Assembly: GCF_002188465.1 (NCBI RefSeq)
Contig: NZ_NINW01000026.1
Coordinates: 62,001 to 126,000 of the forward strand
DNA length: 64,000 nt
DNA from: Pigmentiphaga sp. NML080357
Lineage (GTDB): Bacteria > Pseudomonadota > Gammaproteobacteria > Burkholderiales > Burkholderiaceae_B
Direction of reading: 5' to 3'
Shown here piece after piece: positions 8,160-15,559 of this stretch. Both the position numbers and the translations under genes were made by a program. How positions within the stretch are numbered: position 1 is the stretch's first letter; each line of letters starts with the position of its first letter. The notes under the pieces were generated by a model. The model made no database searches. It was not told where the DNA came from and saw nothing but the letters and a program-made list of their open reading frames with translations.

Positions 8160-9359
8160 ATGACCGCCGCTGCACTCGACGTCGGCGTCCTGGGGCTCGG
8201 GCCGGGCGGGCTCGCCATGTTGCCATATCTGGCCAGCCACCCGCATGCGCGCCTGGCGGCGGTCTGCGACATACGCCCCCAGGCGGCCCTGCCGGACGGC
8301 CTGCGCGCGGCCCGCTACCGGCACGCGCAAGAGCTGTTCGAGAGCGGCATCGATGCCGTCTTCATCGCGACGCCTACCCGCTGGCATGCGGAGCACGCGA
8401 TACAAGCGATGCGCGCCGGCCTGCATGTCATCGTGGAAAAACCGATGTGCCTGACGCCGGACGAGGCCGATGCGATGATCGCCGCCGCGCGGCGCTACGG
8501 CCGCCAACTGGTGGTCGGCCATTCCCATAGTTTCGAGCCTGCGATCCAATTGATGCGGGCCGCCATCGTGTCGGGCCGCTACGGCGCACTCAAGGCCATC
8601 AATGCCTGGAACTACACCGATTGGATGTACCGCGGCCGGCTGCCGGAGGAGTTCGACCGTGCAGCCGGCGGCGGCGTCGTGTTCCGCCAGGGCGTGCACC
8701 ACGCCGACATGGTGCGCTACCTGGCGGGCGACAGCCCGGCATCCATCCGGGCCGTGATCGGAGACTGGGACCGCCGCCGCCCTGGCGACGGCAGCTATAC
8801 CGCGTTCGCGACGTTTCCGGACAATGTGGCGGTGTCACTGTTCTACAGCGGCTACGACCATTTTCCAGCCACCGAACTGAGCTTCGGAATAGGGGAGAAC
8901 GGCAGTCCGGCGCCCGCCGGCTATGCGCTCGCCAGACGCTCATTGTATGGAGCCGATGACAAGCACCGCGCCGGGCTGGCGGCGCAAATGGCGCGCCTGA
9001 CTCCCGGCCGCCATCCCGCGTTCTTCGGCATCCTGATCGCCAGCTGCGAGGGCGCCGACTTGCGCATCGACCCCGAAGGGGTGCGCGTCTATGGCGACGA
9101 TGCGTGCCTGACTCTACCGGTGGCAGGCCTGCCGCTGGGCCGGCATGCCGTGCTCGACGAACTGCTCGCGGCGATCGACGGCCGCCCGCCTGTGCATGGG
9201 CCGCAATGGGGTAAGGCCAATCTGGCATTTTGTGATGCCATGGTCGAATCCTCGCTGCGCAGCGCCGAAGTGATCCTGCCGCGCGATGCGCCGGAGCCGG
9301 CCGTGCCCGTGCTTCCTCCCTCGCTGGTAATGGAGCATTTCCGCTCGTTCTCTCCATGA
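8160..9359 (+). CDS. Gfo/Idh/MocA-family dehydrogenase (Pht4-like)
   Basis: 399 residues with an N-terminal Rossmann fold (GLGPGG at 12-17) and the EKP motif at 93-95, the hallmark of Gfo/Idh/MocA NAD(P)-dependent dehydrogenases. In phthalate operons a member of this family (Pht4) oxidises the cis-dihydrodiol made by the Rieske oxygenase; LigC of protocatechuate meta-cleavage also belongs here but is shorter. The length and the position directly after the oxygenase favour a dihydrodiol dehydrogenase role (inference). The last ~120 bp and the bases beyond the stop recur in decayed form at 11508-11640. The stop codon sits in an ATGA where a marR start would lie. Confidence 0.85.
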   Translation: MTAAALDVGVLGLGPGGLAMLPYLASHPHARLAAVCDIRPQAALPDGLRAARYRHAQELFESGIDAVFIATPTRWHAEHAIQAMRAGLHVIVEKPMCLTPDEADAMIAAARRYGRQLVVGHSHSFEPAIQLMRAAIVSGRYGALKAINAWNYTDWMYRGRLPEEFDRAAGGGVVFRQGVHHADMVRYLAGDSPASIRAVIGDWDRRRPGDGSYTAFATFPDNVAVSLFYSGYDHFPATELSFGIGENGSPAPAGYALARRSLYGADDKHRAGLAAQMARLTPGRHPAFFGILIASCEGADLRIDPEGVRVYGDDACLTLPVAGLPLGRHAVLDELLAAIDGRPPVHGPQWGKANLAFCDAMVESSLRSAEVILPRDAPEPAVPVLPPSLVMEHFRSFSP

Positions 9360-9370
9360 CCAGGCAGAAC
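9240..9370. repeat. direct repeat, copy A (end of dehydrogenase gene plus first marR-like codons)
   Basis: This 131-bp stretch matches 11508-11640 in the same orientation at about 90% identity by hand alignment (13 mismatches and two small gaps). It contains the last 40 codons of the dehydrogenase and the bases ATGACCAGGCAGAAC, which equal the first codons of the marR gene downstream except for one base. The two copies bracket the low-GC LysR-porin pair. Confidence 0.9.
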
Positions 9371-9406
9371 CCACTTCTCGGATAAAGCAAACTTCAGGAG
9401 TGCGTG

Positions 9407-10303
9407 TTGGAACTTCGTCAGCTGCGCTACTTTCTCGTTGTTGCTGAGGAACTGAGTTTCACCAGGGCATCTCGGAAACTCGCTATTGCACAACCTCCCC
9501 TGAGTCGGCAGATCCAGAGGCTCGAGGAAGAGTTGGGCGTGCGGCTATTGGATCGCACCACCAGAAACCTCCGATTAACCGATGCCGGGCATTTCTTCAA
9601 AGAGCGGATGACCGGCATCTTGCGCACGACGGATTCTGTCGTGAAGACCACTCGGCAGATAGCAGGCGGCGGGCGGTGTATCGATGTGGGTATCGCCACG
9701 TGCTCTTTGTACGATCAGATTGCAGGATTCGTTCAGATTTTTGGCGCCCAAACCATGGAGGCCGCAGTAAAAACTGTTTTTCAGGACTCCGTCGCATTGC
9801 AGTTGGAGGGATTGCGAACGAGGGAAATTCATATTGGTTTTTCTTGCCAATCCGTTCAGGATGACGTCATTGCTTCCGAATTACTCCTGGAAGAACCGCT
9901 TCTCATCGCGGCATCGGCGTGTCATCCGGGAGTGGACGATGCATTTATCGGTTTGCGCATTTTTCGCGAAACACCGCTGATTCTTTATTCAAGAGAGGAT
10001 CTCTTGCGATACGACGAACGTATCGCAGTGTGCTTCGCCAAACGACAGCCAGTGGTTCATCTCCATGCTCGCAATGTCAGGGAAGCACTGCAAATGGCTG
10101 GTAAAGGCATCGGATTCACACTGGTTCCCGAGTCGTTCTCCGGTTTGCCGATAGAAGGCGTGGTTTATAGAAGCATTCCGGGCGCGAGGATGTCGGTTCA
10201 GGTTTTCATCAATTATAGAAAGCATGACCGCTCGCCGGCGGTAGCGAGCCTGCGTGATTTTATTCGAAAGAAATTCGAGGTAGGGATAACGATCAATTCC
10301 TGA
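9407..10303 (+). CDS. LysR-type transcriptional regulator (low-GC insert)
   Basis: 298 residues. The N-terminal winged helix-turn-helix (about 1-60) carries the canonical 'MELRQLRYFLVVAEELSFT' start and 'AIAQPPLSRQIQRLEEELG'; the effector-binding domain follows. The TTG at 9407 is preferred over the GTG at 9404 because it gives the family's standard first residues and lies 6 nt after AGGAG. The gene is only about 50% G+C in sampled stretches, against close to 70% on either side, which indicates foreign origin together with the porin. A palindromic LysR-type box precedes the porin, its likely target. Confidence 0.9.
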   Translation: MELRQLRYFLVVAEELSFTRASRKLAIAQPPLSRQIQRLEEELGVRLLDRTTRNLRLTDAGHFFKERMTGILRTTDSVVKTTRQIAGGGRCIDVGIATCSLYDQIAGFVQIFGAQTMEAAVKTVFQDSVALQLEGLRTREIHIGFSCQSVQDDVIASELLLEEPLLIAASACHPGVDDAFIGLRIFRETPLILYSREDLLRYDERIAVCFAKRQPVVHLHARNVREALQMAGKGIGFTLVPESFSGLPIEGVVYRSIPGARMSVQVFINYRKHDRSPAVASLRDFIRKKFEVGITINS

Positions 10304-10312
10304 GGCAGGATT

Positions 10313-10329
10313 TATACCCCAAAGGTATA
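10313..10329. promoter_or_regulatory. LysR-type operator candidate in front of the porin
   Basis: TATACC-CCAAA-GGTATA is a perfect 6-bp inverted repeat. It contains the T-N11-A signature of LysR-family sites (T at 10315, A at 10327) and sits 52 bp upstream of the porin start, directly after the lysR stop. Confidence 0.55.
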
Positions 10330-10380
10330 GGGTGATGTATAGAGTTGAAACCCACAACAACCTATCCTCGGGGAAGAAAT

Positions 10381-11445
10381 ATGAAAAAAGTCTCACTGCT
10401 TCTGTATCTGGGAGCGCTGCTGACGGGAGGCGTCCAGGCGCAAAGCTCCGTGACGCTCTACGGCATTGTCGATACGGGTCTGGTTTACAGCAAAGTCGAC
10501 GGTTTTGCCAGCCGGACCGGGATCGAAAATGGCATTTATGCGCCTTCTCGCTTCGGCATCCGCGGCCGTGAGCAGTTGAACAGTGATCTTGCCGCGTTAT
10601 TCGTTTTGGAGAACGGGTTTAATCCTGACACGGGCACACAAGGCAACGGCGGACGCCTATTTGGCCGCGACGCATACCTTGGGCTGCAGTCGAAGAATCT
10701 CGGCGCGGTAAGAATCGGCCGCACGACGAATCTTGGGCAACGATGGGCGGCACTTATAGCCAGCCCATTTGGTCTGTCCTATGGTATTGGCTCTGTGACC
10801 ACAACGTTTTCATTTGATGATACCGAATATGGGGGCGGCCGCGTTGATAATGCCATTTATTACGAATCACCCAAGCTGGCCGGTTTTACCATGGCTGGGG
10901 GATACAGTCTCAACATTAATGGAGCGGAGGTGCCCGGCAGCAACAACAACACCCGGCTGGGTGACGTTGCCGTGCGCTATGAGGCAGGACCGGTTTCTGC
11001 CATATTGCACTATATGACTACGCGAACTCCGGGTACTCAGCGCAATCCGAGCACTTATCTCGCCGCGGGCTCCTATGATTTCGGTGTAATCAAAGCGCAT
11101 GTGGGCTACAACAGGATCAAGAATGCCCTGAGCAATGCGGGTTCAGCATATAGCTCGACTGCACTCGGTTCGCTTTACGACTCCGGCTGGGTAAGTACGA
11201 CTCGCAATGACGACAATGCTTATTCCATTGGCGTGACTGTGCCGGTGGGAAATGGAGCCGTGATGGGCGGTTATCAGAAGCTTACGTCCCAGAAAATGGA
11301 CGTCTATGCCATCGGCTACGTGTACAAATTGACGAAGCGCACATCTTTCCATGCATTCGCGGCATTCGGCTCATATCGTGATTTCAACGCTAATGTTGAT
11401 CGTGATCGTAAGCAGTTTGGCCTGGGCCTTAATCACATGTTCTGA
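10381..11445 (+). CDS. outer-membrane porin, OmpC/Burkholderia type (low-GC insert)
   Basis: 354 residues. The signal peptide is residues 1-20 (cleavage after VQA), then 'SSVTLYGIVDTGLVYSK', the standard first strand of Gram-negative general porins of the Burkholderiales. Porin motifs include 'SRFGIRGREQL', 'GRDAYLGLQ' and 'VRIGRTTNLGQ', and the C-terminus is 'FGLGLNHMF' with the terminal Phe required for outer-membrane insertion. The ATG at 10381 starts the signal peptide and has GGGGAAG upstream; an in-frame start at 10345 is less likely. Its place beside a catabolic operon suggests passage of the aromatic acid substrate (inference). It shares the low G+C of the adjacent lysR gene. Confidence 0.92.
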   Translation: MKKVSLLLYLGALLTGGVQAQSSVTLYGIVDTGLVYSKVDGFASRTGIENGIYAPSRFGIRGREQLNSDLAALFVLENGFNPDTGTQGNGGRLFGRDAYLGLQSKNLGAVRIGRTTNLGQRWAALIASPFGLSYGIGSVTTTFSFDDTEYGGGRVDNAIYYESPKLAGFTMAGGYSLNINGAEVPGSNNNTRLGDVAVRYEAGPVSAILHYMTTRTPGTQRNPSTYLAAGSYDFGVIKAHVGYNRIKNALSNAGSAYSSTALGSLYDSGWVSTTRNDDNAYSIGVTVPVGNGAVMGGYQKLTSQKMDVYAIGYVYKLTKRTSFHAFAAFGSYRDFNANVDRDRKQFGLGLNHMF

Positions 11446-11507
11446 AGGCCGGAGGAGGGAGTGCTTGGTCTTGAGAGAATAGGGGATTCCCCCAAACCAT
11501 TCATGGT

Positions 11508-11640
11508 ATGGTTGAATCCTCGCCGCGCAGCGCCGAAGTGATCTTGCCGCGCGGCGCGCCGGAGCCGGCTGCCGTGCCCGTGCATCCCCGTCTCTGGTAA
11601 TGGACCATTTCCGCTTGTTTTCACCATGACCAGCCAGAAC
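11508..11640. repeat. direct repeat, copy B (decayed dehydrogenase 3' end running into marR)
   Basis: This is the second copy of the repeat at 9240-9370. Read in the dehydrogenase frame it still encodes 'MVESSPRSAEVILPR', carries one in-frame 3-bp insertion, then a single-base deletion shifts the frame to an early TAA. The right end merges into the start of marR at 11626. The in-frame insertion and silent changes imply that this copy once evolved as coding sequence in another allele. The 60 bp before it (11446-11507) hold nothing I recognise. Confidence 0.85.
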
Positions 11641-12207
11641 ATACTCAGAGACGATGCGCCGAATTCGGCGCATCTACCCGTCAGACTCCGCAAGCAGGCC
11701 GAACTGAGCGCGCTCGAGGCCGGAAACATCGATCCCTCGGCACTGTTGGTGTTGCTGGCCACGTACCGCGCCGCGGCTGTGCTGGACCGGAACCAGACCG
11801 CGGAGCTGGCGCCGACCGGACTCAATTGCGCGCAGTTCAACGTACTGACCGTGCTGCATCGTGTAGGCCAGCCGCTGGCCATGCATCAGTTGGCGACGAT
11901 GATGGCCGTCCGGCGCACCAATCTGTCAGGCATCGTGCGCGTGCTGCGCGACAAAGGTTTGGTGCGCCAGGAATTGAATGCGACCGACTCCCGTTCGCTG
12001 CTGGTGTCCATCTCCCCGCAGGGGGAAAAATTCCTGAAGAACATCCTGCCGGGACACTGGGCGTATCTGGAAGAGATCATGTCCCATCTCGACATCGAAG
12101 ACCGCGAAACCCTGGTCGCTTTGCTCGAGCGCATGGTGCACTCGATCCGGCTGGTCGAGTCCAAGAAGGGAGCTTCGCGCGCCAAGAGGGCTTCGCAGGC
12201 GGCCTGA
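11626..12207 (+). CDS. MarR-family transcriptional regulator
   Basis: 193 residues with a winged-helix MarR core at about 60-160: 'LNCAQFNVLTVLHRVGQPLAMHQLATMMAVRRTNLSGIVRVLRDKGLV' includes the recognition helix, and 'RQELNATDSRSLLVSISPQG' is the wing. The C-terminus is Lys/Arg/Ala-rich. MarR proteins are usually repressors released by aromatic ligands, which fits a position at the end of a catabolic cluster. The start codon lies within the repeat copy B. In the presumed ancestral arrangement the dehydrogenase stop and this ATG would have overlapped as ATGA, so it was probably once the last gene of the operon (inference). Confidence 0.88.
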   Translation: MTSQNILRDDAPNSAHLPVRLRKQAELSALEAGNIDPSALLVLLATYRAAAVLDRNQTAELAPTGLNCAQFNVLTVLHRVGQPLAMHQLATMMAVRRTNLSGIVRVLRDKGLVRQELNATDSRSLLVSISPQGEKFLKNILPGHWAYLEEIMSHLDIEDRETLVALLERMVHSIRLVESKKGASRAKRASQAA

Positions 12208-12302
12208 GTCTTTCCTCGAAGAGAAGCCGGAGACGGTTCGCAGGGAAGGCGGACCGGGCCGCGATCCGCACATACGCTCGGCTGCTCCTGCCCATTACTT
12301 TA

Positions 12303-12318
12303 CATAATATACATTATG
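12303..12318. promoter_or_regulatory. palindromic operator candidate after marR
   Basis: CATAAT-ATAC-ATTATG is a perfect 6-bp inverted repeat in an AT-rich patch. It is bracketed by TTTAC (12299) and GTAAA (12320), which also pair. It lies between marR and the lipoprotein gene and is a plausible MarR or promoter site. Confidence 0.4.
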
Positions 12319-12362
12319 CGTAAATTAGATGCGGCGTAGCATGGACCGCATCGGTTCGCATC

Positions 12363-12375
12363 ACCAATTTTTGGT
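12363..12375. promoter_or_regulatory. short palindrome upstream of the lipoprotein gene
   Basis: ACCAA-TTT-TTGGT is a perfect 5-bp inverted repeat 65 bp before the start of the lipoprotein gene. A regulatory role is only suggested by its position. Confidence 0.25.
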
Positions 12376-12439
12376 ATGCCGGGCAAAAGCGTGCCTTCCT
12401 AGAATTGCATGACCCTCACGCCGCCCGGGATGCACCGCC

Positions 12440-14659
12440 ATGTTTGCCTACGCCGTTGTCCGGAACAGCCGTCCGCTGGCCCTCGTTGTCGCAGCGCTTT
12501 CCCTGGCTGGCTGCGCCCAGATGCCGATGGATCTGGGCGCCGGCGCCAATCAGTTCTTCGGCAGCCTTTTCGATCCCCATGCCAAGTTCCTGCAGGCCGT
12601 GCGCGATAAGGATTGGGATGCCGCCCATGACTACTATGTGGCCCATCAGGCCCCCCTGGATGCCGATCCCAAGTACCGGGAACCGCTCCAGGCGCTCGCC
12701 GCCGGTTTCAATGCGCGCTCGGCTGCCGCCCTGCAAGGCTCGCTTTCGAAGCTCGAAAGCCTGGATCCTCCTTTGCCTGTTGCCCGATGGCCCGAGGCAC
12801 GGCGGGCCATTGCGGATGCGCGGCAGGCGCTGGAGGGCCGGCCGGCACGCGTACTGGTCGATCGCCCCGGATTCCGCAGCCCGGAAAGCAAGGAGCTGGG
12901 GGGCCGGCTGGAGACGCTGGCCAAGGCCTATGACGGACATGCCATGCAAGCCTATGCGGACTATCCGCACACCACGGCCGACTCCCCGTTCTTTTCCGCC
13001 TATCCGCTGGCCCTTTCGACCACGCAACGCGCGGCCGTGCTGCGTGGCGCCCTGGCCGGGACGCGGATGGACTGGCGCAACATACCTGCGGACAAGCTCT
13101 ATGGAGTCTTCCAAGACCTGGCCGGGGGGCAGGCCGATCCGGCGTTGCTGGCGCAGCTCGCGGATGCCGCGGCGAGGGGGGTGGCCGAGCAGCGAGGTTG
13201 GAACACCCCGCTCTCCCCTGCCCAGACCTTGGCGATTTGGCCGGAGGTGGAGCGGGCGGTGCCCGGCGCGCAGCCGCCCTTCACCGTTCTGGTCCTTGGT
13301 GCGGACAGCGCGGCGCCCTCGTGGTCCAGGCTGGGACGCGAGATACGCCCGGTCACCGCTGCGGCCTTGCCGTCCGAACTCGACGCGCTGGCTCGAGGCG
13401 GCGCCTCCCATGCCTTGGTTCTTGCGCCTACTCCCATCAAGGTCCATGAAGCGGAACACCTGGATGTCAAATCTGCAAAAAGCCGCCGCGTAACGGGCAC
13501 CAGGGAGGTCCGCAATCCGGAGTATGACCGGCTTCAAGAACAGGCCCGAGAGGCGGAGCGGGTCTATCAGCAAGTCCAGCGCGATGCCGACAACGCGAGG
13601 ATGCAGAGCCAGCAACTGATGCGCAACAGCTCGGGTTTCGCCTCGGCCTTGGCGGTGATCGGGGCGGCCGGCAGCGAAATGGCGGTGAACATGGCACGCG
13701 ACGATATGGAGACCGCCAGGCGAGAGGCCAACGCTGCCCGGGCCACCAAAACGGAGAAGATCTACGAAAACTACGAGTATGCCGAGGTGACGGTGCGGCA
13801 CGCGGCTGTCCAGCAGGTCGGCGCCTATGCCGTCGATCTGCGGCAGCGTACCTTCCAGAAATGGCTGGTGCCCGGAGAAGATGCGCGTACCTCCAGATTC
13901 GCCATGCATGTGGACGGCAGCGACGAAAATGCCGAGCGACTGCGCGCATCCGGCGCCTCCTATGCAGCGCCATCGGCAACCCTCGTCAGGAGCGAACAAA
14001 TCACTGCCGCGATGCGGGCCGCGAATGCTTCCCCTGCTTCCTATCCCGTCGACCGGCTCGCGGCGATCATGTCGACGGATCTGCTCGAGTTCGACACGCG
14101 CGTGCGAGAGCGCGAAGCAGCCATAGGCAGGCAGAATGAGGCTATCAGGACGGCCGCTGCGAAATTCGCTTCCCAGCCGAAAGCTCCGGCGTCACCGGGA
14201 AGCGTCCCGGTTGCCGCGGAAACGTCCGGAGGGAGTTGCCCGGTGACGCTGGCGCATCTGCGTTCCCGTTTTCCCGACGCCAATGCGCTGCCGGGCGCCG
14301 AGCTGCGAAACGTGAGGAATCAGATCCTGTCCGCGGACGTCCGCGAAACGATGCGGGCCGTGGGAGCACAGGGATTCTCGCCGCAACGCGGCATCGACGC
14401 CTCGCTGGCCCAGGCGCGCCAGCATGACGACGTTGCGCGGGATGCGCTCGCCACGGCCTCCGCCGTCGACGCAGCGGGGATCACCGACGAGACGTTCGCC
14501 CAGCAGGTCAATAGCGGCCAGCTGCGCGTCAGCGACTGCTCGGGCATTCGAAACGGCTCGCTCTGTGCCGCCATTGCCGAGAAAATGGGAGCCATCGCTA
14601 CCCGTGCGATGGCGGCGGCGATGCAGTGCCACCTGCGAGCCGGGACATGGCCGCGATGA
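12440..14659 (+). CDS. large predicted lipoprotein of unknown function
   Basis: 739 residues that I do not recognise. The N-terminus is a lipoprotein signal ('LVVAALSLAGC', lipidated Cys at residue 25). The first ~300 residues are Ala-rich and look alpha-helical. Around 350-400 there is a charged coiled-coil-like stretch ('LQEQAREAERVYQQVQRDAD'), followed by a small hydrophobic segment ('FASALAVIGAAG'). The C-terminal part has a few cysteines. It overlaps the next gene by ATGA, so the two are translated together. An envelope structural or secretion-accessory role is possible but nothing in the sequence proves it. Confidence 0.7.
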   Translation: MFAYAVVRNSRPLALVVAALSLAGCAQMPMDLGAGANQFFGSLFDPHAKFLQAVRDKDWDAAHDYYVAHQAPLDADPKYREPLQALAAGFNARSAAALQGSLSKLESLDPPLPVARWPEARRAIADARQALEGRPARVLVDRPGFRSPESKELGGRLETLAKAYDGHAMQAYADYPHTTADSPFFSAYPLALSTTQRAAVLRGALAGTRMDWRNIPADKLYGVFQDLAGGQADPALLAQLADAAARGVAEQRGWNTPLSPAQTLAIWPEVERAVPGAQPPFTVLVLGADSAAPSWSRLGREIRPVTAAALPSELDALARGGASHALVLAPTPIKVHEAEHLDVKSAKSRRVTGTREVRNPEYDRLQEQAREAERVYQQVQRDADNARMQSQQLMRNSSGFASALAVIGAAGSEMAVNMARDDMETARREANAARATKTEKIYENYEYAEVTVRHAAVQQVGAYAVDLRQRTFQKWLVPGEDARTSRFAMHVDGSDENAERLRASGASYAAPSATLVRSEQITAAMRAANASPASYPVDRLAAIMSTDLLEFDTRVREREAAIGRQNEAIRTAAAKFASQPKAPASPGSVPVAAETSGGSCPVTLAHLRSRFPDANALPGAELRNVRNQILSADVRETMRAVGAQGFSPQRGIDASLAQARQHDDVARDALATASAVDAAGITDETFAQQVNSGQLRVSDCSGIRNGSLCAAIAEKMGAIATRAMAAAMQCHLRAGTWPR

Positions 14660-15549
14660 AGCAGCCAGGCGTATTGGCAGCGTGCGCCGCGGGCCTGCTG
14701 GCGTTCCTGGGAGGCCCGGCTTGGAGCCAGCCCCTCCCCGCGAGGCCCGATGTCCCGACCGTGGCGGCGTGCCAGGCTTATCTGCAGGCGACGTACGCGG
14801 CACTGCAAGCCTATTATGCGCAGTCTTCGGCGTGCATGTCTTCCACGCCGCCCCGCATTGCCGTCGGACCGGAGTGCTCGACGACCAGGCGCCAAGTAAT
14901 CATGGGCACCCGTGCCTGGCCTCATTGCGGTCAGGCGGAACAGCATTGCTCGCTCCTCAGGGCCAACGATGACGCCCGGGTTTGCGTGGAGCAGGCTCGA
15001 TCGCGGGAGCGCGAGCAGGGGCAGGCCCGCGAGGCGGCGCTCAAGCTCAAGCAGATGGAGGACGAGGCGCGGCATGCGTACGGCACGCTGGAGGCGGCGC
15101 GAAGGCTGGTCGACGATCCCCGGGTGTTCGTCAAAACGGAGCTTGCGCGCTGGCTCGACCGGTCGATCGTGTCCTCCCTTTTCGACCGCGGGGGGCAACT
15201 CAGCGAGCGTGGACTCACGCAGACGCAGCAGCTATACGACTATATTTTCGACGCGACGGCGGGCAACCGCGGCCTCTATGCCGCCAATCCTCTCATCAGC
15301 GCGATCCAGGAACAGGCTTTCGATCAGCTGCGGCGCATCATGCACGATACCCTGGCAAGCCAGGACAAGCTGATAGCGGAGGTCGGCCGCATCACGCAGG
15401 ATCCTGCTCCCCGTCCCATCAAGAGCGCGCCGGCGCCACGGCGGCCCGAGGCGTCGGTAGACTGCTCGATCCTCGACAGCCCGGCGGGATCCGACCTGGC
15501 GATCGATGCGCCCGAACGATTCGAAGAATTGGTGCGCCGCTGCCGCTGA
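14656..15549 (+). CDS. secreted cysteine-rich protein of unknown function
   Basis: About 297 residues from the ATG at 14656, which overlaps the preceding stop as ATGA; an in-frame ATG at 14647 is the alternative. The N-terminus is a signal peptide ('GVLAACAAGLLAFLGGPAWS'). Several cysteines follow within about 100 residues ('VAACQAYLQ', 'SSACMSS', 'GPECSTT', 'WPHCGQAEQHCSLL', 'ARVCVEQA'), suggesting disulfides in the periplasm. A charged helical stretch comes next ('EREQGQAREAALKLKQMEDE'). No family is recognised. It is the partner of the lipoprotein upstream and converges with recD, leaving only 10 bp. Confidence 0.65.
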   Translation: MKQPGVLAACAAGLLAFLGGPAWSQPLPARPDVPTVAACQAYLQATYAALQAYYAQSSACMSSTPPRIAVGPECSTTRRQVIMGTRAWPHCGQAEQHCSLLRANDDARVCVEQARSREREQGQAREAALKLKQMEDEARHAYGTLEAARRLVDDPRVFVKTELARWLDRSIVSSLFDRGGQLSERGLTQTQQLYDYIFDATAGNRGLYAANPLISAIQEQAFDQLRRIMHDTLASQDKLIAEVGRITQDPAPRPIKSAPAPRRPEASVDCSILDSPAGSDLAIDAPERFEELVRRCR

Positions 15550-15559
15550 CCCGGCGGAA

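Noticed and set aside
7119-8702. 527-codon open frame on the minus strand
   Set aside because: Antisense to the Rieske oxygenase and dehydrogenase genes, His/Gln-rich and without motifs.
9371-11507. Insertion sequence or transposon carrying lysR and porin
   Set aside because: No transposase, no terminal inverted repeats, and the flanking repeats are 90% rather than exactly identical, so homologous exchange is more likely than transposition.
12416-13999. 527-codon open frame on the minus strand
   Set aside because: Antisense to the lipoprotein gene; the plus-strand frame has a signal peptide, lipobox and coupled partner, and this one has none.
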